NCBI RefSeq assembly: GCF_030848805.1
Contig: NC_092358.1
Span: 23,151,832 to 23,215,831, forward strand
DNA length: 64,000 nt
Direction of reading: 5' to 3'
From: Temnothorax longispinosus
Lineage: Eukaryota; Arthropoda; Insecta; Hymenoptera; Formicidae
Within the stretch, counting starts at the first letter, position 1, and every line of letters starts with the position of its first letter. Below are positions 1-13,028 of this stretch, in pieces. A program made the position numbers and the translations under genes. The notes beneath the pieces are model-generated. The model saw only the letters and a program-made list of their open reading frames with translations. It had not been told where the DNA came from and made no database searches.

Positions 1-417
1 ATAGACTTACACAGCGAAATTGTTTTAGAGACAAATTCGCCATATTTCCAATTGTAATAGTTAATTGATTTTGTGATCTCATTATTAAGAGCAATATACA
101 TAGTTGGACCGTTTTTGGGATCTGATTCGTACCAAAGAGAATCGTATGCAGCATCGGCAGCAGCTCTAATGATCTTGCTCTATAATAAATAATGGATCTT
201 GTATATCTCTTAGAAACAATTATGTAATGTAATACTTATTGTATATATGATCGTATAGCCTAACATCGACTTAAAAGGAGACTATGTTGAAAAATTTGAC
301 CAAATTTGACCAAAAAAATATTTGTTTGAGGCTCTAAACTTTTCAGACTACCCACGTACAATATTCATCTCAATATCTAACCTTAGCGCTCAAGTATTCT
401 CCAGCAAAACAGAACAA
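1..417 (-). pseudogene. Odorant receptor pseudogene, left-edge remnant (exons 5 and part of 4)
   Basis: An OR exon 5 homologue reads on the minus strand from about 179 to 11, with AG before it and GTAAGT after it. It is 169 bp instead of the 156 bp of every other copy. The extra 13 bp are a 9-bp in-frame insertion near the start (giving RAAA) and about 4 bp near position 100, which shifts the frame before the LIMRSQ motif. The 3' part of exon 4 (FAGEYLSAK, about 382-417) follows, but homology stops abruptly, so the front of exon 4 and exons 1-3 are absent. The last exon would lie left of the window. Called a pseudogene because of the frameshift and the missing 5' exons. Confidence 0.8.
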
Positions 418-419
418 AT

Positions 420-1762
420 ATTAATTCTTTTTTTTTTCAGGACATGACCATCAGAGATACGTAAGACGCCGACACGGAAAAAGGATAAAAATATACTTCT
501 GAAAATATATTAACGTACGCCCAGCTAAAAGATGACATTGATTGGATTAACTTTACTCTCCATAATTACTGCTTTATTAAGCATTATAGAAAAATGGTTT
601 AGGACTCAATTTCTCTAAGGAATAGCGCTATGTAATTAGGGTAATCAGTGATCGAGCGCTCTTTAAGAAACACCCTGTATATATAAAAACCAATTGTCAT
701 TAATCTTTACGTAACTGCAGTTGTTGAATCGGTTATGCAAATCTAGATAATATATGCTCAATTGTTGAGATTAAAGTTTACAGGGTAGGTATCAATTAAA
801 TGCCACTTGTTAAATGCCAAGATGTGAAACCTTATATTTAGACGACTTTAAAATGGATTATGAAATCGAGTTGTTAATTTTTATAATTGCGAGAAAGAAG
901 CTTCTCTAATCAATGATTTATAAAGCATCAAACATCAGTAGGTTTTATTCACTTTTATTGATCGCGGAATATTTCACTGAAAACTGAAACGCGAAAGCGC
1001 ATGGACAAGCATTTGAGAGAAAACGAATAATTATTAAACATATCCTCTTGGTACCGAACATAAGATACTCGATTACAACTATAGATATACAATTATCCGT
1101 CTTTCGGAAAGAGACGTTAAGCCGTTGTTGGTCCAAAGGGTTGAGAGGAGAAGGATAGTATTGGTGGTAAATTGCGAACCCTACGGGGATATGCAATAAA
1201 TTACGAATTTTACAGGAATTTACTATAGATATACAATTACGAAATTATGAACAATAACAGAAAGTTTACGAATTCGTTCCCTCCCTCATTCGTTCTCACT
1301 CCCTTTCTCGTCAAGGTAATGCGATAGCGGCCAATTATAATTATGAGACTTAAAAATAATGCGAGAAGCCGTGCAGGCAGCACGAGTATAATGTTCGTAT
1401 GGACATCCTACAGAAAAATTAAAAAAAAAAAAAGAAAAAAATTATCGGGATTCGTAAAGTGGAGCGAACAATGCTAGCATGGGGGAAAACAGCACGGGGT
1501 TACATTTACCGACTTTATTTAATAAAAATTGCGTATCTCGAGTCATCGATCTACCGCCTGGAAAAAAGCCCCGAGTTTTATTCTAAGCTCCAATTGAAAC
1601 GCACGCACGCAATGCGAATGTACACGCACATGAAAGAGAATGGTAAGTAATACTGCAATGGTCCTTGTCGTTTTAATTCATATGCACATTTCTTAGAAAC
1701 TAAACAATAACAAGCTGTTAATGTTTATTAAAAATTCAATGTAAATGAAATGTAGTTTTGGT
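420..1762. other. Spacer with decayed repeats, no gene seen
   Basis: No OR exon is recognisable. About 888-1005 is a degraded copy of a plus-strand block (GAGAAAGAAGCTT...GCGAAAGCGC) that recurs in cluster B spacers at 41.85, 49.2, 54.1 and 59.2 kb. A run with ACACCCTGTATATAT near 670 looks like a worn transposon end. The end of the stretch (about 1597-1650, with ACGCACGCA) recurs downstream of each cluster A gene, so it belongs to the repeating unit. Confidence 0.5.
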
Positions 1763-4057
1763 TCAATACATTGCAAGCAGGACTGATATATAGGAGGCCG
1801 AAGCCTTTACAATCTGCAAAAGTAATACTTGATTATTATAAGAATATTTATGTAAAAATTATAAATATTTAAATTTAATGTGAAAAGTTATTTACTTATT
1901 ATTCGACTCGTTTCTATAATTTCTATATTTTTTTTATTAATTCTAGACAATTATATTATCGATGAAACAAATCTTCGGCATAAAATCTGTAAAAAGGTTT
2001 ACACGTTATACAAAACAAATCTGAAATGGACTTACACTACTAAATTGTTCTAGAGACAAATTCATTATCTTTCCAATTGTAATAGTTAATTGACTTTGCG
2101 ACCTCATTATTAAGAACAATGTAATACGACTGTCTCTGGAATTTGATTCGTACCATAGGGAATCGTACGCAGCATCTCCAATGCTTTTGCTCTATTAAAT
2201 AATGGATTTTGTAGCTTTAAGAAGTAATTACGTAATATTTATTTATCGTGTACAATATTTGTCACAACGTCTAACCTTGGCGCTCAAGTATTCTCCAGCG
2301 AAACAGAATATGAACGCCTCCATATTCGTAACAAAGTAAAATGAGAGAGTCTTTAATATACTTTGTAAAGCATTGGGTCGACCAATCGACTATAATTTTA
2401 AGAAAGAGCAAAGGAAATGTAATAAAATGATGAATAATTAAAGACAGGAATTTTTTCTATTTTGCAGATTTAACAGCGCGGTTCCCGTAGTATATATTTT
2501 TTTAAACCGTAGAATTTATCAAAATCGCTTACCGTGACCATTGTAAAACCCAAGCAGCAGATAATCAAGGTATCCGATACGAAAAGCACCATTGAGATAT
2601 ACGAGTACAGATCTTCAATATGTTCTGAAAAAGTGATAATATTCTGGTGTTTCTTGATTACTCTTTTTACCATAGAACGATTTGTACTGCACTTATTTTC
2701 TTTCGGAAAAAGTTCCAACACACTTTTACGAAGAATATCGATTTGACCGCTTATATGCAATATCTGAAATATACGTTTTTTTCAACAGCTGTACTAATAA
2801 AGGTCGCAAAAAAAATATTATATGGCTTGTGACATTCAATTTTATGTTGCAGAATCTTTCAAAATCTGAAAAGTGCAATTGCTAATAAACTATTTTAGAT
2901 AAAATAAAAAATTTGCACATGTAAATTCCGTTAATCAATTAACATTATGGTTAATAAAATATTAAAGAAATAATATTTATAAATAATTGATAATACTCAT
3001 AATAACAATAATAATAATATCTATTTGCGTAACAGGTAACAGGACTCACCAAATTTATAAGTAAAGCATTTATTAATCCCATTCCGTTAGCACATATCAG
3101 CAAGTGAAGATATTGAACAATTATGACCGATTCATATACGAATCTTCGATTAATGTCGAATGGCAAATCCATGTCTATAATGAGTGATCGTGTGGAAACG
3201 TTGGAAGTTATGACATCATTCATATTTTTTATGAAAATATTGCTGCTAAAAAGAGTTATATTTGTCAAATAGAGAATCACCGTTATGTTACTGAAGCGCT
3301 GCGACAGTTTGGCATTGCACTTCGTTGTTAACATACTAAATTTTGAGTTGGTACATTTTTCCCAGTCGATCGCCATCATCGTTAATATCTTGTTGAACGT
3401 TCTAGGAAAAATTTTCATTGATCATAATTTTAATAACGGCCGCAACAAAGCCTTATACGAACCATCGATGAAAAATTAATTGTTGTGCAATCATTTTATC
3501 CATGCAATTCTGCTTAAATCTTCTTCGGGTACAATAATTTATTTATTTCAGCAATTCGTATTTAATTTACATTATTATTATGTTTACATTTTTAATTGCC
3601 AAATAAATTATTTTATCAACCAAAGCAGTTGCGAAAGATGTATCTTAATGACTAAAGTAATAAATCAAGATGAAATATTATTTATATGTAACTAACTTGT
3701 TGAATGTTGTTGAATAATACTGTTAAATATAATTAAGTTAAATAATACATAAAGCTAATTTTTCATTGACAGTGCATATCACAAACTGCCGTTATCTCAC
3801 CGTTGCTTGTACCAAAAAATGAGAAGTCTAGTTAAAAGTATCGAATATGCCATGGCGTCACCCAAAATTTTCATCCTTTCGGAAAACTCAATGAAATAAA
3901 AATGCATTACAATATAGCGATATTGAAAGATTTGCTCGATTACGAGCGTGACAATCCAGAAGAGTCTACGTAATAAAGCGCACGATGTATTCGGCCAGAT
4001 GCCAAAAATTCGTAGACAAATTTCTATTGCTTTGCTAACTGTATTGTCTACTTTCAT
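1763..4057 (-). CDS. Odorant receptor A1, six exons, apparently intact (386 aa)
   Basis: Minus-strand exons are 3801-4057, 3050-3401, 2533-2763, 2276-2389, 2036-2191 and 1763-1813. All borders have AG/GT, phases agree, and the joined frame has no stop. Predicted product: a seven-transmembrane 7tm_6 receptor, a ligand-gated channel subunit working with Orco. Exon 1 carries GIWPNTSC and the first two membrane segments. Exon 2 holds segments 3 and 4. Exon 3 (HISGQIDILRKS, then SDTLIICCLGF) holds segment 5. Exon 4 ends FCFAGEYLSAK. Exon 5 has AAYDSLWYESNSRDS and LTITIGKIMNLSLEQF. Exon 6 is IVKASASYISVLLAMY. The start is chosen because an in-frame stop lies a few codons upstream and the 86-codon first exon is common to all A genes. 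Ligand unknown. Confidence 0.9.
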
Positions 4058-4237
4058 ACTTGTGTTACTATTATTATTATCCTATTATTTTGCACCGTTA
4101 ACATGCGTTGATTCCGATAAGAAATTTTGAAACGTTGTCACGAAGAAACCTGATCGATCGTACGATGTGCACTATGTGGTATCTTTGCACATACTGAAAG
4201 AGAACAAGAAAGTGGAGCTCACCCCTCCAGGAGCCTC

Positions 4238-4252
4238 AGCTTATTAAATATT
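4238..4252 (-). promoter_or_regulatory. Conserved upstream core of A1 (candidate promoter)
   Basis: Plus-strand AGCTTATTAAATATT lies about 181 bp upstream of the A1 start. The same core recurs at a similar distance before every complete gene in the window, in otherwise diverged flanks. Role inferred from position and conservation only. Confidence 0.4.
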
Positions 4253-5897
4253 TTTATCGGAACCTGCACAGATTGCGTGTACTATTGTCGGTGAAAAAAT
4301 AAAAGTTTCCGGGTGGCCGATCCTCTCTCTCTCGAATTCTAGGGAAAAACAGTGGTGAAGCGTGCAGTGCATTATTTTCTTTAAAAATTCAAACAACTGC
4401 GTACGAAACACGCGAATGTGCATAGGGCGTTGAACTGTTTTCGGTGACCGTAAGAAAAGTTTTGTATTTCTACGTATAGGGGAGAAGTCTTTGAGGAAAA
4501 GCGAAGATGGATATAAGGTGAAATTCTCTCTTTCTGAGATTTTATTTCCTCAATAATAAAAGATATTTTTTCTCAAGCATTACAGGAAGTGTGGCGAGTG
4601 TGCACGCATTCACAACTTATTCTCTCGTAATATGTAAATCGCGCGATTTTGAATAAAACTTTGGTGCCCGTCAGATACAGATTGCGCGCAATAATCGTAA
4701 AAAAATAAGCCAGAAGCAGGAGACGGAGAAACGAAATGATAAGTGAAGTTTTATATTGCAGTACTAACGGTTTCTCGCAATTGACAAATAGGTATAATAT
4801 AAGCTTTAAGAAAACAGAACAAAATGCAAGCTTCTTCGACTCGCACAACGCGAAAGTGAAGTTTCGTTGTTGGCAGTGCGTCGCAAGAGGGACGACGGGC
4901 GAACACATATCGCTGGAAGATATCTTTCTTAGGAATAAGTATTGCGCGGAAAATATAGCTCGTGTTGCAAGTATTCGTAAATTGAAAGAAACGTGACGAA
5001 GTCACGGCAGTACATAACAAAATATCTAGCTAAGAAGCACAAGTTCATCAGTTTTAGCGTGCCTCGGATCCAGTGATTTAATACTTCCGGAACATTCCGC
5101 CTCTCTACAAATAACTTTGTGCGAGGTGTTGTAAAAGGAGTATATGACACGAACAAGGGAAGCGCCGTTTCTGTGGAGATGCTTACTATAGTACAGAGAG
5201 TGCAGCACAAGAATAACATCTCACAGGTAGACATCGATTAGTTTCTTTAACGTCTTTAAAAGAAGAGCTGTCAGGCTGCTCAAACTATGTTTTTCAAGTG
5301 TAGCGTGTTTTAATAGTTATTTGTGTAACAAATGCTGTAAGATGAAAATTCCCGGGTTTGGAGTTTACGCACTCGCCTTCGGCTCGTCACGGCTTACACA
5401 CTCTATTTTATGTTGCAAGTGCCTGGAAAGTGGTCTATCACGCACGCGTAGCGTGCGTAATGGGGCACTTTCCATGCATGCACGTGTTGCATAAATAAAT
5501 ATTCCAGAATTTCGCCATAGGTATCGCTCCCAGTTTGGCATGGAAAAGTTAATTCACGACAGTAGCTTTCCTGCCCGCAAACAAGATTACGCTCGGAGGG
5601 CCGGTTATAGCCAACACTACCACTCAGGAACCTATTCGGGATAGTCAGAAATCCGAAAACCTCCTGAACGTCTTCTGATTCGCCACATAAAAACACGTCA
5701 GATAAGTAACTCGTCCTACAGAGACTGAAACGCACGCACGCATGCAAATGTGCACGCACATGAAGGAGAATAGTAAGTAATAAAGAAATACTTTTATTTT
5801 AATTTATATGCAAATTTTCTTATAACTACACAATAACTGGCTACTAATGTTAGTGCTCATTAAAAATTCGATGTAAATAGAATGTAGTTTTGCTTCA
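4253..5897. other. A1/A2 spacer with conserved upstream block
   Basis: No gene is supported. The block around 4600-5250 is shared with the A2 upstream region (9480-10000) and more weakly with 37230-37430 (core GTGAAGTTTCG). Short ORFs here differ in length between copies and are not credible genes. The last part, with ACGCACGCA near 5736-5775, is the common tail before each exon 6. Confidence 0.5.
5314..5520. mobile_element. About 207-bp insertion relative to the sister spacer
   Basis: The flanks (GCGTGTTTTAA and GTATCGCTCCCAG) are adjacent in the paralogous A2 spacer near 10273, so this block is an insertion. It begins TAGTTATTTGTGTAAC, contains AAAATTCCCGGGT, and ends with inverted segments around GGAAAGTGG and CACTTTCC. 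The same family recurs at 45.0-45.46 kb. No coding capacity; a non-autonomous element is the likely reading. Confidence 0.6.
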
Positions 5898-8800
5898 TTA
5901 CATTGCAAGTAGTACCGATATGTAGGAAGCCGAAGCTTTTAGAATCTGCAATAGTATTACTGCATTATTATAAGAATAATGTAGAATGTTTTAAATTTAA
6001 TGTAAAAAGTTATTTATTTGTCGATTGATTCATTTTAATAACACACATAACAACGTGAATAATATTGCAGGAAATATTATTTACTATTTAAAACAAATAT
6101 ATAAAAATATAAATAAAAAATAAAAAATATATTATTATTATAAATTTTATATTAAAAATGTTACAAAAAATAATTTATAGTAATATTCTATTTATCTTAA
6201 AAAGAGAAATAACACTTTTTCTATTTTTTTTATTCTAGACAATCTTTATAAAATCTGTAAAAAATTTTACACGTACAGAACAAACTTGAAACAGACTTAC
6301 ACTGCTAAATTGTTCTAGAGACAAATTCGCTATATTTCCAATTGTAATGGTTAATTGATTTTGCGACCTCATTATTAAGAGCAATACACTTCGACCGTCT
6401 CTGAAATCTGACTCGTACCAAAGAGAATCGTATGCAGCATCTCCAATGCTCTTGCTCTATTAAATAATGGATCTTGTATCTCTTAGAAAAAATGACGTAG
6501 TATATTTTGTAATATTTATCATATACAATATTCGTCTCAATATCTAACCTTGGCGCTCAAGTATTCTCCAGCAAAACAGAATATAAATACCTCTATATTC
6601 ACAGCGAGGTAAAACAAGAAATTCCTGATTATACTTTCTGAAGCATCAGGTTGCCCAATCGACTAGAATTTTAAGAAAGAGTCAAGAAAATGTAATAAAA
6701 CGATGAATTAATTAAAGTCACGAATTAATACTCTTCTATTCTGCAGAATTAATTAACAGCGCTGTTCATATAGTATATATTTCTCTTAACCGTAGAATTA
6801 ATCAAAATAGCTTACCGTGACCATTGTAAAACCCAAGCAGCAGATAAGCAAAGTATCCGATACGAAAAGCACCATTGAGATATACGAGTACAGATCTTCA
6901 ATATGTTCTGAAAAAGTGATAACATTCTGATGTTTTGTGATTACTCTTTTTACCATAGAACGATTCGTACTGCACTTATTTTCTTTCGGAAAAAGTTCCA
7001 ACACACTTTTACGAAGAATATCGATTTGACCACTTATATGCAATATCTGAAATATACATTTCTTTCAACAGCTGTTTATTAATAATGGTCGCAAGAAAAA
7101 ATGTTATATGGCTGATGACATTAAATTGATGCTGCACAGAATCTTTCATAATTTGAAAATCGCAATTGCTAATAAACTATTTTTGATAAAATAAGAAATT
7201 TCCACATGTACAATGAGCATTAATGAGTTTCGTTCTCGGTGTAGATGAGCGCACTATTTCTACCTTTTAGCCAATTGCGAGCCTAGAAATAGTGCACTCA
7301 TCTACACCGAAAGAGACCCATTATTGCTCCCTATTGTACATTTTGTTAATCATTTAACATTATGGTTAATAAAATATTAAAGAAGTAATATTTATAAATA
7401 ATTGATAATACTCATAATAATAATAATATCTTTTTGCGTAACAGGTAACAGGACTCACCAAATTTATAAGTAGAGCATTTATTAAACCCATTGAGTTAGC
7501 ACATATCAGCATGTGAAAAAATTGAACAATTATGACAAATTCATATACGAATCTTCGATTAACGTCGAATGGCAAATCCATGTCAACAATGAGTGGTCGT
7601 GTTGTGGAAACGTTGGAAGTTATGCCATCATTTGTGTTTTGTAAGAAGACATTGCTGCCAAAAAAAGTTACCATTGTGCAATAAAGAATCACCGTCATCT
7701 TAGTGAAGCGCTGCGACAGTTTGGCATTGCACTTCGTTGTTAGCATGCTAAATTTTGTGTCGGAACATTTTTCCCAGTCAACCGCTATCATCGTTAGTAT
7801 CTTGTTGAACGTTCTAGGAAAGATTTTTATTGGTTATAATCTTATAATCTTAATAGCGGCCGCAACAAAGCTCTATACGAACCATCGATGAAAAATTAAT
7901 TGTTGCGCAATCACTTTACCTATGCAATTCTGGTTAAGAGAGTAGATCACTTTGACAAACGAAAAAATAGACCCTTTTTTAAAGTTAAATATTTAAGAAA
8001 TAAAAAATTATGAACATTAGAAACTTTGGCACTTAATTCTATATTTTTTTATGATTATTTAAGAAAAAAATTATTAAAAAATATTAATAACAACGGGAGT
8101 TATTAGTAATAAATGGAAGTAGTTCTTTCCATTCAGTAGCTTATTTTTTATGAAGTTATTGCTGCTAAAAAGAGTTACATTTGTCAAACAGAGAATACCG
8201 TTATGTTAGTGAAGCGCTGCGACAATTTGGCATTGCACTTCGTTGTTAACATACTAAATTTTGAGTTGGTACATTTTTTCCATTCAATCGCCATCATCGT
8301 TAATATTTTGTTGAACGTTCTAGGAAAAATTTTTATTGTTCATAATTTTAATAACGGCCGCAGCAAAGCCTTATACGAACCATCGATGAAAAATTAATTG
8401 TTGTGCAATCACTATAGCAATTCGTATTTAATTAACATTATTATTATGTTTACATTCGTAATTGCCAAATAAATTATTTTATCAACCAAAGTAGTTGCGA
8501 AAGGTGTATCTTAACGACTAAAGTAATAAATCAAGATAAAATACTAAATATATGTAACTAATTTGTTGAATGTTGTTGAATAATATTGTTAAATATAATT
8601 GAGTTAAATAATACATAAAGCTAATTTTTCATTGACAGTGCGTATCACAACTCACAACGTGCCGTTATCTCACCGTTGCTTATACCAAAAAATGAGAAGT
8701 CTAGTTAAAAGTATCGAATATGCCATGGCTGCACCCAAAATTTTCATCCTGTCGGAAAACTCAATCAAATAAAAATGCATTACAATATATCGATATTGAA

Positions 8801-8930
8801 AGACTTGCTCGAATATGAGCGTGACAATCCAGAAGAGTCTACGTAATAAAGCGCACGATGTATTCGGCCAGATGCCAAAAATTCGTAGACAAATTTCTAT
8901 CGCTTTGCTAACTGTATTGTCTACTTTCAT
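5898..8930 (-). CDS. Odorant receptor A2, probably functional only if a broken duplicate exon 2 is skipped
   Basis: Minus-strand exons used are 8674-8930, 7459-7813, 6816-7046, 6549-6662, 6301-6456 and 5898-5945, giving 386 residues in one frame. Between exon 1 and the intact exon 2 lies a second, broken exon 2 (about 8149-8319). Skipping it is needed for a full product. Landmarks: GIWPNTSC in exon 1, NRRFVYEFVIIVQFF in exon 2, FCFAGEYLSAK in exon 4, AAYDSLWYES in exon 5. The last exon ends LLAM followed by TAA, one residue shorter than A1. Intron 2 carries a small inverted-repeat element. Alternative view: two neighbouring genes fused by deletion, with only the 3' one keeping its exons 2-6. 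Confidence 0.75.
7213..7334. mobile_element. 122-bp inverted-repeat element (MITE) in A2 intron 2
   Basis: Two arms of about 50 bp, matching over GGTGTAGATGAG and CACTATTTCTA, face each other around a short loop. The element is bordered by TGTACA at 7207-7212 and 7335-7340. Paralogous introns have a single ATGTACATTCCGTTAATC here (about 28247), which is the empty site. The duplication is 6 bp, or 4 bp if GTAC is the true unit. No coding capacity. Confidence 0.75.
8149..8319 (-). pseudogene. Truncated duplicate of OR exon 2 inside A2
   Basis: The segment repeats the 5' half of an A1-type exon 2, from the TCCTAG acceptor through TFNKILTMMAI and SQRFTNITV. It has lost one base (GAGAATACCG for GAGAATCACCG in sisters), causing a frameshift and early stop, and it breaks off near 8149 with no donor. 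The acceptor is still intact, so it could be spliced in as a poison exon. Confidence 0.75.
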
Positions 8931-9112
8931 ACTTTACTATTATTATTATCCTATTATTTTGCACCGTTAACATGCGTTGTATCCGATAAGAAAATTTGAA
9001 ACGTTGTTACGAAGAAACCTGATCCATCGCACGATGTGCACTATGTGGTATCTTTGCACATACTGAAAGAGAACAAGAGAGTGGGGCTCTCCCCTCCAGG
9101 ACACCCAACCAC

Positions 9113-9127
9113 AGCTTATTAAATATT
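9113..9127 (-). promoter_or_regulatory. Conserved upstream core of A2 (candidate promoter)
   Basis: AGCTTATTAAATATT on the plus strand, 183 bp upstream of the A2 start, followed by the TGATCGCAACCTGCAC segment shared by the A genes. Confidence 0.4.
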
Positions 9128-10633
9128 TTGATCGCAACCTGCACAGATTGCGTGTACTATTGTCGGTGAAAAAATAAAAGTTTCCGGGTGGCCGATCGTC
9201 TCCCTCTCGAATTCTGGGGGAAAGCAGTGGTGTAGCGCGCAGTGCATTATTTTCTTTAAAAATTCAAACAACTGCGAACGAAACACGCGAATGTGCATAG
9301 GGCGTTGAACTGTTTTCGGTGACTGTAAGAAAAGTTTTGTGTTTCTACGTATAGGGGAGAAGTCTTCGAGGAAGAGGGAAAATATGGATAAGGTGAAATT
9401 TTCCCTTTCTGAGATTTTATTTCCTCAATATTAAAAGATATTCGTTCTCAAGCATTACAGGAAGTGTAGCGAGTGTGCTCGCGTTCACAACTTATTCTCT
9501 CGTAATATGTAAATTCCGCGATTTTGAATAGAACTCCGGTGTCCGTCAGATACAGATTGCGCGCAATAATCGTCAAAAAATAAGCCAGAAGCAGGAGACA
9601 AAGAAAATAAATGATAAGTAAAGTTTTATATTGCAGTACTAACGGTTTCTTGCAATTGACAAGTAGGTATAATATAAGCTTTAAGGAAATAGTACAAAAT
9701 GCAAGCTTCCACGACTCGCACGACGCGAAAGTGAAGTTTCGCTATTGGCAGTGCATCGCAAGAGGGAAGGACGGGCGAACACATATCGCTGGGAGATATC
9801 TTTCTTAGAAATGAGTATTGCGCGGAAAATAGCTTATGTTGCAAGTACTCGCAAATTGAAAGAAACGTGCCAAAGACGGTAGTACAAGCCAAAATATCTA
9901 GCAAAGAAGCACAAGTTTATCAGTTTTAGCATGCTTCGGATCCAGTGAATTAATCTGTCCGGAACATCCCGCCTCTCTACAAACAACTTTGTGCGAGGTG
10001 TTGTTAAAGGAGTATATATCAAAGAACATTCTCACCACGTAATCTTCAGTCTCCAGCGGCACCTACATTAGGGACACGAACAATTGGAGCGCCGTTTCTG
10101 TGGAGATGCTCATCATATACGAATGTGGATTCTCGTGCAGAGAATGCAACACTGCAACACAGAAATAACATCTCGCAGGTACACATAATCGATGAGCTTC
10201 TTTAACGTCTTTAAAAGAAGAGCTGTCAGGCTGCTCAAACTATAATTTTTTGTAAAGGTGTAGCGTATTTTAAGTATCGCTCTCAGCTTGGCATGGAAAA
10301 TTTGATCCACAGCTTTCCTGGCGCGAGAAAGGATTTTACGCCAGCAGGGCCGGTAATAGCCATCACTACCCAGGAGCCTACTCGAATAGTCAGACACTTA
10401 TACTTAGATCTCCTGGACATATTCCGATCTGTCACAACGAGATGTGCCCGATAAGTAACTCAGTCAACAGAGACTGAAACGCACATACGCATGCAAATAT
10501 GCACGCACATAAAAGAGAATGGCAAGTAATACAGCAATGGTTTTACTTTAATTAATAAACATTTTTTTACAATTAAACAATAACCAATTATTAACTTTTA
10601 TTACAACTTTAAATAAAACGTAATTTTGTTTCA
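9128..10633. other. A2/A3 spacer, no gene seen
   Basis: Collinear with the A1 spacer, including the GTGAAGTTTCG block near 9730 and the tail with CGCACATACGCATGC near 10480. It lacks the 207-bp insertion of the A1 spacer. ORFs are short and not shared. Confidence 0.5.
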
Positions 10634-13028
10634 CTACATCGCAAACAAAACCGATATGTAGGAGGCCGAAGCCTTTATAATCTGAAACAGTATTATTTGA
10701 TTATTAGAAGAATATTTATGTATAAAATATTTTAAATATAAAAATTGCAGTTATTAGTTTGTCATTTGACTCGTTTCAATAATATTTAACAATGAAAATA
10801 TTGCAGCAAATACTGTTTGCTATTTAAGACAAATATATAAAAATATAAATATTTAATAAAAAATAAATGATATATTACGAAATTAATTAATAGTAATATT
10901 CTAATATTAATATTTAAAAAAAAGATGACACATTTTTTATTTTTCATGATTCTAGATTATTATTGGCAAAACAATTTTCAATATAATATCAGTAAAATGT
11001 TTAACATATAAAGCAAATCTGAGATAAGACTTACACTGCCAAATCGATCTAGAGACAAATTCATTATTTTTCCAATTGTAATGGTTAATTGATTTTGTGA
11101 CCTCATTATTAAGAACAATATAATTCGACTGTCTTTGGAATCTGATTCGTACCACAAAGAATCATATGCAGCATCCCCAATGCTTTTGCTCTATTAAATA
11201 GTAGATTTTGTAGCTTTTAGAAACAATTACGTAATATTCTACTTATTTATCAATATTAGTTTTTATGTTTAACCTTGGCACTTAAGTATTCCCCAGCGAA
11301 ACAAAATATGAACGCTTCCGAATTCATAAGAAAGTAAAATAAGAGAGTTTTAATTATATTGTTGAAAGCATCGGGGCGACCAATCGCCTAGAATTTCAAG
11401 AAATATTATAAGACCAAGGGAAATGAAATAAAAGGATGAATAATTAAAAAAAGTCACGAATTAATATACTCTTCTATTCTACAGATACAACAGCGCGGTT
11501 CCAATAGTACATATTTCTCTTAACCGCAGATTTAATCAAAATCGCTTACCGCGACAATTGTAAAACCCAAGCAGCAGATAATCAAAGTATCCGTCACAAA
11601 CAATACCATCGCGATATACGAGTACAGATCCTCGATATGCTCTGAAAAGATGATAATTTCCTGGTGTTTTTTGATTATTTTTTGAACCACGAAACGACTC
11701 AATCTGCCATTTCCTTCTTTTGGAAAAATATCCATTACACTTTTACGAAGAATATCGATTTGTCCACTTATGTGCAATATCTAAAATAAACATTTTTCTC
11801 AACTGCTGTACTTAATTCGCGAAAAACAATTTAACTGCCTAGATTATGCTGCACAATTTTTTGTAAACCCAAGAAGCAACACAACTCCTAGTATATTATA
11901 TTTTATTATGTAGACAATATGCTCGTGTAAATTTTGTCTATCAATTAATATTACGGTTAATAAAATGTTAATAGGTATTAGTAAAACAATAGATAATACT
12001 CATGCATAATAATAAAGATATAAATAATATCTCTGCGTAATAGAACTCACCAGATTTATGAGTAGAGCATTTAATAAGCCGATTGCTTCGGAGCATAACA
12101 CCAAATGAAGAAATTGTACAATTATGATCGATTCATATATGAATCTTCGATTAGCGTCAAATGGTAAATCCATATCTAGAATGAGTAATCGTGTGGAAAC
12201 GTTTGAGGCTGTGTCACCATTGTCATGTTTTACGAGGATTTTGCTGCTAAAAAAAATTACAGCAGTCAAATAGAGAATCACCGTCATGTTAACGAAGCGC
12301 TGCGACAGTTTGGCATTGCACCTCGTTATTAACATGCTGAATTTCGTGTCGGAACACTTTTCCCAGTTGTTCGCCATCATCATTAATATCCTGTTGAACG
12401 TTCTAAGAAAGATTTTTATTGATCATAATCGTGATAACGACCGCAACGAAGCGTAATACCAACCATCGGTGAAAAATTTATTATCACAATGACTTTACCC
12501 ATGCGAGTCCGCTTATTTTCTTTTTGTGTAAAATAATTAATTTATTACAAGCTACTTGTTTTTCATTCAACTTTATTACGTTGTTCACGTTTACAATTGT
12601 AAAATAATTTATTTTTCGACTAAAATAATTGTTAAATTGAAATGTAATACTAAAATGTAACTTAATATAATTGAATAATGTAATTAAATATGTATACAAT
12701 TAAATTAAATAATATTTAAAGCAAATTTTTTATCGATAGTGCGTATCACTACATCACGTTGCGTATCTCACCGCTGCTTATACCAAAAAATTAAAAGTTT
12801 AAATAAAAATATCGTATACGCCATTGTTGAACCTATAATTCTCATCATATCGATAAATTCAATCAAATGAAAATGCACTACAATATATCGATATTGAAAG
12901 ACTTGCTCGATTACGAGCATGACGGTCCAGAATAGTCTACGTAATAAAACGCACGATGTATTTGGCCAGATCCCAAAAATACGTAGAGAAATTTCTATCG
13001 CTTGGCTAACTGTATTCTCTATTTTCAT
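10634..13028 (-). CDS. Odorant receptor A3, six exons, apparently intact (385 aa)
   Basis: Minus-strand exons are 12772-13028, 12051-12402, 11550-11780, 11274-11387, 11035-11190 and 10634-10681, all with GT..AG borders and one open frame. Product: 7tm_6 odorant receptor. Exon 1 reads MKIENTVSQAIEISLRIF then GIWPNTSCVLLRRLFW. Exon 3 has the diverged loop KEGNGRLSRFVVQK. Exon 4 begins AIGRPDAF rather than the usual SIG. Exon 5 ends LSLDRFGS, a feature shared with A4 and A5. The last exon ends LFAM with TAG, one residue short of most sisters. Spacer features also group it with A4 and A5. Confidence 0.9.

Noticed and set aside
2534..2746. Plus-strand ORFs opposite exon 3 in each A gene
   Set aside because: Shadow frames of a strongly conserved receptor exon.
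4736..4996. 86-codon plus-strand ORF with partial relatives at 9611 and 37232
   Set aside because: Relatives differ in start, length and frame. The conservation fits shared upstream DNA better than a protein.
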